64,000 nt of DNA from Lolium rigidum. Its lineage: Eukaryota; Streptophyta; Magnoliopsida; Poales; Poaceae. Shown piece after piece: positions 12,631 through 22,091 of the stretch. The translations under genes were made by a program, and so were the position numbers. Within the stretch, counting starts at the first letter, position 1; each line of letters begins with the position of its first letter. The notes under the pieces were generated by a model that worked only from the letters and a program-made list of their open reading frames with translations, searched no databases and had not been told where the DNA came from. The stretch lies in contig NC_061510.1 in assembly GCF_022539505.1 (NCBI RefSeq), positions 34,559,047 to 34,623,046 on the forward strand, written 5' to 3'.

Positions 12631-13430
12631 ATGGCTCGTCTTCTCCTGCCCGTGTTCCTTTGCCTTGTGTCGGCGCCATTTTTGGCAACCTCGCCGACGA
12701 CGTCGACGCACACGTGCCAGCTTGACCTTATCAGCCTCGCGGTGGTCTCATGCCAAGACTCGCCGCAGTCCCCTACTCCGTCGTGCTGCGACGCGCTCCT
12801 GTACGCGGTCGACTTGTTCCCTTCCTTTGAGCTAGACAGAGGCATCTGCTGTCTATGCAAGTTCATGATGACACGGGCTATCCCGTTCGATCTCCCTTCC
12901 GTCTACCGTTCTTGCCGCGGCAAGGATGCGTCCATGGTTGGAGCATGGCCTATGCCCACGCCGACACTGGGTGACTGCAGCGGTATGCTTACCTATCTTC
13001 TACGAGCACACTACGTAAACTTTACCTTGTTCTTCTTCTCCATCATGTCTTAATATGAAAAATTCTCTAGGTCCTTGCTACGAGGATGTACCTGCTCCCC
13101 CTGCGCCCCCCGGTAGAAGCGACGGCAGCAAGAAGCCGGTGAACACGCTAGGATCAGGGGCCATCATCGCCATAGCAGTCGGGGCCGTTGTGGTCGGCCT
13201 ATTGATCGTCTACTGTTTGTGCAAGAAGCATCGGGGAGGCAAGGCACGCGAGTCCCCTCGTCCTAGGGACGGTGATTCTTCTCAAGGTACACGTATTACC
13301 TAGCTAAGACACAATTACTACACTAAGAAGCAACATACGATAACCATGTTGCTAATGATCTGCTCATATGTACTATACAGGTACTGGTTTGGAGATGGGG
13401 CGAATCTCATCGTCGAGAAACCTACTGTAG
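12631..13430 (+). CDS. Secreted 8-cysteine (nsLTP-like) protein with C-terminal membrane span
   Basis: Three exons, 12631-12982, 13071-13286 and 13381-13430, total 205 aa. Introns are GT-AG and both in phase 1; the joins give GDCS|GPCYED and DSSQ|GTGLEM. The protein opens with a signal peptide (MARLLLPVFLCLVSAPFLA). An eight-cysteine arrangement follows: CQLDL...SC, CCDALL, CCLCKF, YRSC, GDC. This is the C..C..CC..CXC..C..C pattern of the non-specific lipid-transfer/prolamin-inhibitor superfamily. A Pro-rich linker (VPAPPAPPGR) leads to a hydrophobic helix (AIIAIAVGAVVVGLLIVYCL) and a basic, Ser-rich cytoplasmic tail ending SSSRNLL. The usual family members are soluble or GPI-anchored, so a true transmembrane tail is unusual. 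The likely place is the plasma membrane with the Cys domain outside. Lipid binding is inferred only from the fold. Confidence 0.8.
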
Positions 13431-14013
13431 ACGGGGCATGCATGATAGTATATGGCATACGTTTATGATGACAAGGGAGCAGTATGCATGTGTTTGTAAC
13501 TTCGTATCATCTGCTTTTATTTCTAGTGGAGTTTATTTTTCTGACTGTGTACCGTAGATTGTATGGAGTTTTTATCCCTGTTTGTACATGAGCAGCCCCA
13601 ACTTTGATTTGTATCTCTGGCTGCGGCTCAGAATAATTACGTCCGAGTTCTCGTTTGTGCTTACTCCTACTATCCGGCCGTACAGAGCGCCATGAATCAT
13701 AAGTGCAAAGTTTTCATGGGATAATTGAAATGTGCAGCTGAATAACTATGGGAGAGAGGAGAACTATGACCGGAGCTGAGGAAATATGGTCAAACTATGG
13801 TAAAAATGGTGATACTTTTCAATGTACATTTGACCAAATTTTATAAAGTTTTTTACTTTAACCAACTGGTAGTAGCAGCCAGCCAAGTAATTTGGCTGAT
13901 TAGCCCCTGCCATCGAAGTAATCCTCTATGATTGCTCCATAATCAGCAGGATGTCGGTTTCTCCTCTATGTCTCCTCTATGTCATCAGAAGAAATATTCT
14001 ACAATTGCTCCAT
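13431..14013. other. 3' flank of the 8-Cys gene; includes a short copy of HSP70-gene sequence
   Basis: Mostly featureless 3' flank. At about 13902-13935 TGATTAGCCCC.TGCCAT.GAAGTAATCCTC repeats 14716-14750 of the neighbouring HSP70-like gene with few mismatches, then identity ends. Confidence 0.5.
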
Positions 14014-14030
14014 CCTGACATTGGGTTTTA

Positions 14031-14192
14031 TTTTTTTCGAGAGCACGCAAATTGCGTGCCATATTTTTATAGAAGATAGAGCACAATATTACAAGAGATT
14101 ACAACCGATTGCAAACAATCAGCATAACCCACCAACACTCCACACCTAAACCCTAGGTCTCACTCTCGCTGTAGGGGCTCCTCCACTCCCTC
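14031..14192 (-). mobile_element. 5'-truncated LINE/retroposon with 17-bp target duplication
   Basis: A 162-bp insert starts with a T run (a minus-strand poly-A tail) and is flanked by perfect copies of CCTGACATTGGGTTTTA (14014-14030 and 14193-14209). Poly-A plus a long target duplication is the mark of target-primed reverse transcription. Its end on the minus strand reads GCGTGCTCTCGAAAAAAA. Confidence 0.85.
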
Positions 14193-14210
14193 CCTGACAT
14201 TGGGTTTTAC

Positions 14211-14403
14211 AAAGGTGGAGTTCATACATTGCCTTAGGGAAAGCTAATTCGGTCGCTCGCGAGATCAATAGGAATAGTTTTATCATTTCTATTTCTTGTA
14301 CCTGGAACGATGATCCTTAGCTTTATATTATACCACTTTTTATAGATGATGTAATTGTTTTTAATTATCAATAAAGCTAGCCAATGGCATTCCCTAAAAA
14401 AAA
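14211..14403 (+). mobile_element. Possible LINE 3' end
   Basis: The segment ends ATCAATAAAGCTAGCC and then an A run near 14395-14403, resembling a polyadenylated retroelement tail. No target duplication was found, so the call is weak. Confidence 0.3.
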
Positions 14404-14599
14404 CTGGTGGTCAGCGTCTCAGGTTGTGACGGAGTCAGCGTGTCAGATTGTGACGGGTTTGCTCCTAAAACAAGGAAAAGTGACCATCCTCGATAAGCTT
14501 TGTAACCAGCCATATTATTTCCTCTTTTCCCTTCATGTACACCAACACAAAAAAATTAAAAAAATTGCTTTCCGATCCTATTTTTGATGTCCCTAATTC

Positions 14600-16234
14600 C
14601 TAACTCGCCAACCAAAGAGGCCCTGACACTCCTCCATTGTAGCATTCCTCCACATATCTAGCAGACTCGGGGCGGGACAAAAGAGCGGCGCCTCGTATCA
14701 CCGCCTCCTCATCCCTGATTAGCCCCCTGCCATGGAAGTAATCCTCAATGACCTGCGTAACCATGGGGATCCTCACACTTCCACCGACGAGAATGATCTC
14801 ATCAATGGCATCCTGGTGGCTGCGCAATTGGGAAGCAGGGGCACCTCCCAGCACCACCATCTCCACCATCTCAATGACTCTCGCCATGAGGTCACCATTG
14901 AGCTCCTCGAACTTGGACCGCGTGAACTCTTCGTATAAACTTGAGCCTTGGTCAAGAACCGACTCGACGTTCACAAGGACACCTTCTCGGTTGCTCAGTG
15001 CCTTCTTGGCCATCTCGCAATCTGCCCTCAGCTTCCGTAGAGCACCCTCGTCCCCTCTGATGTCCCGGTGATGCTTCTCCTTGATGAGCTCCACGAAGTA
15101 GTCCACAACCCTGTTAGTGAAGTCGTCACCTGCATGGAAGAAATGAAGATTTTAACCTCTTCCCTCGGAGACTGAACAAAATCTGTAGCTGTGTATGCGG
15201 TGCGCAAGTACCTCCTAGGTAGATATCATGGCGTTCTTGGAGGAGACGACCGGAACCATCCTTGAACTTGAACTTGGTGGCATGGGTCGTGCGGCCACCG
15301 AGATGGACAACAAGTACGACCTTGCCGTCGCCCCTCTTCTCGTGAAGGCGGTATGCCGCGGCTGCCGCGACCTGCTCGTCGACGACGTTGACAGCACTGA
15401 ATCCACCATGCAAACGCGCAGCTTCGTTCCTGATAGAACTACTCCTTAGAGCATCGCCGAAGTGCGCGGGGGCGGTGACAACTGCGTACCCGATCTTGTG
15501 GCCAAGGTGTGCCTCTGCCATCTTCTTCAGCTCGGCGATGAGGATGCCCGCCACACGCTCGGGAAGGAAATTCATCACCTGGCCTTGCTCGGTCTCCACC
15601 TGGATGCCGCATCTCCCAATCTGCTCGGTGAACTTGTACGGCACTAGATCTGCCTCTCTCTTGACCATCTCATCGTTAATCCTATACGAACAATTGCAGG
15701 AAGCAAAGAATAATCCAGCCAGTCTCGATCAATTGTGCAACAAAGTTTTTTTTTAAGGCAAAGCGTGTAATTAAGTAAGAAATTGAACTACTTACCTGAT
15801 GCCGAAGAGGCGCTTAAAGCCTGAGACGGCCGTGCCAGGGTTGATGGCCGCGTGTTGCAGAGCAGCCTCTCCAACGAGGGTGCCATTGTCTGTGAAGGCG
15901 ACCCAGGATGGGATGCAGAACTGGTACGCGGTGTAGGGATCCCAGCGGCCTCCATAGCCAGCGATGCAGGACTTGGTGTTGCCGAGGTGGATGGCCGCCT
16001 CACCCGGACTGGACAGCGGGATTGTTGCGTACTGCTGCAATTTGTAGGCGCAGTCGGCAGACGACACGCCTCGCGGGAGGCCAAACGCCTCCACCCCCAA
16101 TGTCGACGCTGCTGCATGTCAAGAAAATCAAATTAGGCTAGGAAGATCGGCTAGGATGATAAAAGGAGAGCCGGTCACCCACCCATGGTGAGGAACAGTA
16201 GAACGCCCAGGTAGAGAAGACGAGTTGCCGCCAT
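14600..16234 (-). CDS. HSP70/BiP-like protein reduced to a degenerate ATPase domain
   Basis: Four exons on the minus strand: 16183-16234, 15796-16111, 15212-15681, 14600-15129, with GT-AG introns and consistent phases, giving 455 aa. Exon 1 encodes a signal peptide (MAATRLLYLGVLLFLTMG), so ER entry is likely. HSP70 nucleotide-binding landmarks follow in order: AIHLGNTKSC (family ID-LGTT-SC), IPSWVAFTDNGTLVGEAA, FKRLFG, VVTAPAHFGDALR, VVDEQVAAAAAYRL, VVHLGGRTTHATKF (family V-DLGGGTFDVS), and IDEIILVGGSVRIPMV. Both Mg/phosphate aspartates (D10 and D199 in Hsc70 numbering) are histidine here, and the third Gly of DLGGG is Arg. The protein stops about 30 residues after the domain, so the substrate-binding domain is missing (BiP is about 660 aa). 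The reading frame is nevertheless intact. It is probably inactive as an ATPase, either a regulatory relic or an incipient pseudogene. Confidence 0.8.
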
Positions 16235-16300
16235 TGGAGGTAGAGAAGATGAGTCTTTTGCGAGAGCCATTGGAGGTAGAGAAGATGAGTCTTTTGCGAG
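16231..16300. repeat. 36-bp tandem duplication covering the HSP70-like start codon
   Basis: The 34-bp sequence at 16231-16264 recurs exactly at 16267-16300. Because it includes CAT (minus-strand ATG) the gene has two in-frame starts, at 16270 and 16234, 36 bp apart. The downstream ATG directly precedes the signal peptide and is chosen as the start. Confidence 0.9.
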
Positions 16301-16357
16301 CCAACTAGTTTCTTGATCGGTGCTGCTAGCTAGGCAGCGCTTTGTGCGTGCGGCCTG

Positions 16358-16364
16358 TATATAT
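16358..16364 (-). promoter_or_regulatory. Candidate TATA box of the HSP70-like gene
   Basis: On the minus strand GATATATACAGG lies about 125 bp upstream of the ATG at 16234 and 90 bp upstream of the ATG at 16270. The spacing is normal for a plant core promoter. Confidence 0.45.
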
Positions 16365-16761
16365 CAGGGATGATCTTGCAGGCAGTGTCGTAGTCCAACA
16401 CCAATACGTATACTTCTCGATCTACAGAGGTCCAGCAGAAAGAACCAGTGATCAGATCGAACTCCTGTAAAAGCACCCGTACAGATGTGTGCCTGCCGTA
16501 GTGCTGTCCGTGAGAGACTCTGAAACACTGGCTGGAACATGGGACCCTGATGTGCAGGACGATCACAATATTTTCCCCAAGCATAGAGGAGAAGTGAGGA
16601 GGCAACACAGTGGACGCATGCCTCAACTGCTCGATCGAACCTCTTGCTTGAACCTTGATCTCCTAATCTGCAATACATACAGACCCACACTCCCCCTCTG
16701 TACAAAGAAGATGATCTGTCTGGTTTCCTCTGCACCAATATCCACTCGTTTTTACGCTCCA

Positions 16762-16852
16762 ATGCCGCTGCCCGGTGGTGGCGTTAGGCCGGTGGCCTTA
16801 CTAGCCGGCGGCGTCCTCATCTCGATCACTATCTTTTGGCTTGTCAGGGTTG
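16762..16852 (+). other. Predicted first coding exon of the aspartic protease
   Basis: ATG at 16762 encodes MPLPGGGVRPVALLAGG and a hydrophobic stretch (VLISITIFWLV), a plausible signal peptide. A GT at 16853 leaves phase 1, which pairs exactly with the two-base start of the main exon at 17974 (G|AC, giving Asp-His-Ile). The intron would be 1121 bp, from 16853 to 17973. The donor (GTACTC) is not strong and other upstream exons are possible. Confidence 0.4.
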
Positions 16853-17973
16853 GTACTCTAGCATTTGGTATTTTGGAAGCTGTATGTACTAGTTCTTCTT
16901 GCATATGCATGCAAGTTTAGACTGGTCCAGCGCTAGCTTTTACTAACTTTGTCCCATTTCAGTTTCTCTCCAATTGGTTGGATGAACCAGCACGATGCAA
17001 AATCTGCACTTGGTTGGATGACCCAACGTGCTATTTAATTTTAGCCCTTCAACATCTAAAGTAGGGCTACTTGTAAATACTACTCCACTAATTTTCCTTT
17101 GTTGATTGCTTACACGTTTTGATGTATTCCTCCGGCCTCGTTATCGTTCTTGTTTACAGTACTACTACTCCTCTTGATGGCCTAGTCGCCGGCGGCACTG
17201 TGCACGCTGGACTGCCATTGGGTGCAGGAGCTATTCTATCTCTATGGTATACTACTCTATCAAGGGAATAAAATTGTTTACCTTCTTTTGAGGAATAATA
17301 AGCTATATCTAGATCATCTTAGGACCAATACTACAATTATTTGATCGGTGCAGGTTGGTGCACTCTCTAAGAAATATGCCATACAGCATCGGGTATCTCA
17401 GGGTGATGCTCCTCTTAATTCTTGTATCAATGATGTCTTCTTGCACCGGCTGCCCCTCTTCCAGCTTCGGTATTGCTTCTTCCTCTTTTTCGTGCTAATT
17501 AGTTACGCTTTCATTTATCTACGCAAGAAAAATAACGTGGAATATGATTTTAGAAAGAATTACTAGGTATGTCATAAAATATACGGCATATACATATCTA
17601 TGTGCGAGACAAAATACACTATGTTTCGTAAAGAACATATATTGTAATAGTACTTTAGTTTAGTTCAGGCTTGATATATACATTCCTCTCTGAAAATGGT
17701 GTTAGCATTTATGCACCCATGATCTTACTGTAGTTCATATACATTTGTGTGCATATAGTTTGGTTCGTACACACACATACACACAAGTGCAAGTTGTGAA
17801 AACCGACTGAGCAACTAGTAGCGCAAATCCAATATCCATGGGGTGTCATATTTTAAAAAGTAATAGTAGCAGAAAATATTGCTTTCTTCTAAAATGTTTC
17901 TACTGTGTTGCCAAAGGAAAATTAATAATCAGGCACTTACATTTTTTATATTGGGCACATTAATTCATTACAG

Positions 17974-19193
17974 ACCATATTGTCAACTACGAAGGCGCAC
18001 TGGAGTTCCCCTTGTTTCACGCGGACCACCTATGTGTCCAACAACATTTTGGTCGTCCATTGTCAACTGAAAGCTTAGTTGAGACGGACCTTCCTATCGA
18101 CTTGATACGAAATGACAGTATAAACGACTTTGCCTTTCTAATGCCCATTGAGCTGGGTACTCCACCGGTCTGGAACCTTGTCTCCATTGATACTGGATCG
18201 CCACTCTGCTTTGTTCAGTGTGAACCTTGCACTCTCAAGTGCAACGACCAAGTGGGCAGTGGCTCAAAATTCAACCCCAACAAATCTGAGAGTTTAAGGC
18301 GTGTTGGGTGCTCGGAACGAATTTGTCGCACGGTCCAGTCGGCCCTCCGTATTGGATCCAAAGCTTGTATGGAGAAAGAGGATAGTTGTCTTTACAGTGT
18401 CTCTTACGGAAGATCATCAGCTTATTCCGTCGGCAAGTTGGTGACAGACAGAATCGCCATTGGGCAGTATGAGAAGGGCTATAGTCTCCCTGGTTTCGTC
18501 TTCGGATGCAGCCTGGACATCAAGTACGACCAGCATGAGGCTGGCATATTCGGTTTTGGTGCCGCGCCATTTTCTTTCTTTGCACAAGTAGCACGGATGG
18601 TAAGCTACAAGGCTTTCAGCTACTGCTTTCCCAGCGACAAAAAGAAGACAGGATACTTGTCCATCGGGGACTACAGCCGTGTGGGTTCAACATCTTATAC
18701 CCCCTTGTTTCTGGCTCGCGACCATCCTGTGTATGCACTGCAGCTGGATAAGGTGGTGGCCAACGGGATCCCATTGGTCATGGAACCCTCGGAAATGATT
18801 GTTGACACCGGATCAAGATGGACAGTGTTGCGGTCTGCTACCTTCAGCCAACTTGAGACGGTAATCACCGAGGCTTTGGTACCCCTCGGATATACACGTA
18901 CTGCTGCCATGGGACCGGGCTATATGTGCTTTGACGACGCCTGGTTACGCCCATTCAAGAACTGGTCTGCTCTGCCGGTGGTGGAGCTTTCATTCGATAT
19001 GGGTGCTACGTTGAGATTGGCACCCCAGAGCTCATTTTATTTCACTACCAACTATGGACTATGCACATATTTCATGAAGGGTTCCGCTTTAGGAACTGCT
19101 GTACAGGTATTGGGGAACTCGGCGACACGGTCTACCGGCGTCACCTTCGACATCCAAGGCGGCAAATTTGCATTTCGGAACGATGACTGCTGA
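17974..19193 (+). CDS. Nepenthesin-type (A1) aspartic protease, main exon
   Basis: Pepsin-family aspartic endopeptidase of the plant nepenthesin/CDR1-like group. The exon begins after TTCATTACAG at 17973 and reads HIVNYEGALEFPLFHADHLC, like the prosegment start of this family. Both catalytic motifs are intact: IDTGSPLCFVQC (Asp codon 18189-18191) and IVDTGSRWTVL (Asp codon 18804-18806). Between them lie the Cys-rich insert typical of nepenthesins (CEPCTLKCNDQ...CSERICRT) and FVFGCS. The C-terminus VTFDIQGGKFAFRNDDC matches the family ending. With the predicted exon 1 the protein would be 436 aa, normal for the group, and probably secreted or vacuolar. No frameshift or stop is seen. An internal ATG at 18012 is not the likely start because conserved prosegment sequence precedes it. 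Confidence 0.85.
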
Positions 19194-19297
19194 TTAGTCC
19201 CGCGTGGTACGACCATCAGTTTTCCTTGTATGCTTAACTACTACGTTAATCCATTTATATTTCTTAATTGGCTCATGGGTGTTCGATACCTGTGTCC

Positions 19298-19630
19298 GCA
19301 GCTACATCTTGGCCGACGCGTTCCTCTGGGAGACAGGACAACTGACACTGGTCTTGAAGATGGCGGCGGCACGACCCTGAGCTACACGGATTTTGCTGCT
19401 GCTCCTACTTCGTAGTCACTAGTTCATGGCTTTGTGTGTTCTTGTTTCAGTGCTGGATTTTAAAATCCAAATACTTGTAGCAACTTATAATTGTCTAGTG
19501 TAGTCCAGCATGTGTGTACTGCTTTGCTACTAGGAAAGATCTCAACAAACTTACAAACCTCAATTCGCATGGAGTGTTGCATTCCTTCAGAGTGTCATAG
19601 CACTGTCAGAAGTGTTTTGAATACAATGTT
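19298..19630 (+). pseudogene. Relict 3' exon and 3' UTR of the TPR gene
   Basis: GCTACATCTTGGCCGACGCG at 19301 aligns with GCCACGTCCTCGCCGCGCAG in the last exon of the TPR gene (39572). The stretch runs on through ...TGAGCTACACGG.TTTTGCTGC to TAG near 19416 (compare MSYTGFAA of the intact gene). The untranslated sequence also matches: TTGTAGCAACT, TAGTCCAGC, GTACTGCTT, GCATTCCTTCAGA. Only the last ~40 codons and 3' UTR are present. It is not expressible on its own. Confidence 0.65.
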
Positions 19631-21328
19631 GTATACTAATTAGTAGACCACCGCAAATGGTACAATCAGCTGATAGCATCAAGCAAGCTGGCACGGTAGT
19701 ACACCAGACTCTATGCAAACTCTAAAATGGGCCCTGCCTCACTAGAAAAGTTGAACTAATTAATGATTATAATGTGTGTCAATATTATGTCTGTGCCCCT
19801 TGATGGGCTATAACCCCCTTTAATCACTGTCCAATCAATCACATATTCACGCACACCCTTTATAAACCATAAACCGACCATGCAACACTCTGCTACTCAC
19901 TTGGGACACCATCCAGATTCACCTACCCCTTGGACCCTTTTTTGGGGGAGCAGCTGGTTACGTTAGGGACCAAGTGGGATTATAGTCAAAGTTTGAAGTC
20001 TGGCCCAACTGGTGTGTGTACGTGTACAGTTCATTAGAATTTTAACAGTATATGTATTTCGATGTATTCAATACTCCAATGCTCATTATCTAACCTTTAG
20101 TCATTTTCTACTGCATTAGCTTCTTCCATTTTCCCTCTCACGTACTACACTATTTTATCATCAGATATCAGATCAAGCCAAGGTGGGTGTTGGATATATG
20201 AAGTTGTTATGTTTCAGCTTGCTGTGATCATGGCTAATGCAAATTCACATTTTATATGAGCAGTGTAATAAGCTAATCGGCATTCGTCCAGGCAACAGAA
20301 ACAGTGTAATATATGTATTTATGATACGCACCATCGGCATTTTTGGATGAGCAGTCCCCTCATGTACTGTCCCCAAGAGGACTAGGCAGTCCCCTCCTTA
20401 TGACCAGGATATAGAAAACAATTAGCACATCCATTCATACATGATACATGCATACAAATATGGATCTACAACTACGTGAATACATCCTAGAATCCATGGA
20501 TTTTCAACTATAGAGCATGAACTAGGGTTTCCGAAATTGGCCCTATAAGGAAAAATTAACCTGTGAAACTGAGAGGTGTGGGGGAAATTGACCTTTGGGG
20601 AGGAGTAGAGTCGAAATCCCCCTCAAAATTCATGGATTTGATGCAGATTTTGGTGGGATTTCGTGGGTAGGAGAGAGAGTCGACGCCTCTGTTTTTTTTT
20701 TCTTTTTTTTTGAGGGTAGAGTCGACCCCTCTGTTCGTTCTCCTTCTGCGCGGTCGATCGGTCGGGACTTGGCTAGGTTAGCAATTCGGGCCTCGCGTCG
20801 CTACTCCAGCTACCCAGGTTAGGCCGGCCCAACTCAAAATGCTGATGGGGTGTGTGGCCGCACTCATGTGGGCCTCAACGAGGAAATAGCAATCCAAGTC
20901 GAAAATTCATGACACTTCGTTTTCCTGCCGCTAATATAACTCAATATATTTCTGCAAAAAAAAATATAACTCAATATATTCCCCTAAAAAATATAATTTA
21001 TCTAGAAATCATCAATAATAGGCCACGCCTTAGTATTTTAATTTTAAAACCCAATTTGTAGGATTTTAATATGTTCATTAGGACATGTACAATGATAGGG
21101 AAGACATGTTTTTTCTTAGTAGTCCACGTCATCTAGAGAATACGATAAATACTAAGAGTACAATGCATTATCTCTTATTGTTATCTCTTATAATAAATAA
21201 GAATTAATTATTTTTAATACAAAATTATGTGGTCCAAGTTGTACAATAAAAAAAAATAGTCTCCTCTTATTTCATAAGAGATCATCTCTTAGCTAAGGGA
21301 AGGCAACATTTTGTTTCTTTCTTCTCTC
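19631..21328. other. No gene recognised; AT-rich MITE-like tract at about 21060-21320
   Basis: Contains a T-rich run (20691-20712), a short near-repeat of TATAACTCAATATATT (20934-20980) and, at 21060-21320, an AT-rich tract with ACAATGCATTATCTCTTA. That motif resembles the one inside the tandem units at 2-6 kb. No inverted termini could be fixed. Confidence 0.35.
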
Positions 21329-22091
21329 TCCTCTACAACAACAACAACAACCAAGCCTTTCAGTCCCAAACAAGTTGGGGTAGGCTAGAGTTGAAACCCA
21401 TAAGATCTCGAAGCCAAGTCATGGTTCCGGAACGTGGATAGCTAACTTTCACGCACCCCTGTTCATGGCTAAATCTTTGTCGATATTCCAAACCTTCAGG
21501 TCTCTCTTAACGGACTCCTCCCATGTCAAGTTTGGTCTACCACGACCCCTCTTAACATTCTCAGCACGCTTTATCTGTCCGCTATGCACTAGCGCTTCCG
21601 GAGGCCTCCGTTGGATATGTCCAAACCATCTGAGACGATGTTGGACCAGCTTCTCTTCAATCGGTGCTACCCCAACTCTCTCCCGTATATCGACATTCCG
21701 TACCCGATCCTTTCTTGTGTGGCCACATATCCATCTCAACATGCGCATCTCTGCTACACTTAACTGTTGGATATGTCGCCTCTTCATTGGCCAACACTCT
21801 GCGCCATACAACATCGCAGGTCGGATAGCTGTCCTATAAAATCTGCCTTTTAGCTTTTGTGGCACTCTCTTGTCACAGAGTGCGCCAGAAGCTTGGCGCC
21901 ACTTCATCCAACCAGCCTTGATTCGGTGACCCACATATTCATCGATATCGCCATCCTTCTGCAACATGGACCCCAAATATCGAAAAGTGTCTCTCTCCGG
22001 TACCACCTGCCCATCAAGGCTAACCTCTCCCTCCTCGTGCCTAGTAGAACTGAAATTGCACCTCATGTATTCAGTTTTAGTTATACTAAGC
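21329..22091 (-). mobile_element. RTE-type LINE, 3' part (split by the copia insertion)
   Basis: The minus strand ends in a (TTG)n tail (ACAACAACAACAACAACC on plus at 21336-21353), the mark of RTE-clade LINEs. The open frame 21449-22066 encodes the RT C-terminal region: DTFRYLGSMLQKDGDIDEYV, AIRPAMLYGAECWP, EMRMLRWICGHTRKDR, RLRWFGHIQRRP. It joins in frame to the segment at 33572 across the copia element: ...SKGFRLS then ITKTEYMRC, using the duplicated GCTTA. It is non-functional because of that insertion and of frame breaks in the 5' half. Confidence 0.85.

Noticed and set aside
16364..16920. Longer ORFs upstream of the protease (16364-16762 minus, 16489-16920 plus)
   Set aside because: No domain; they cross the HSP70 promoter region and the predicted protease exon.
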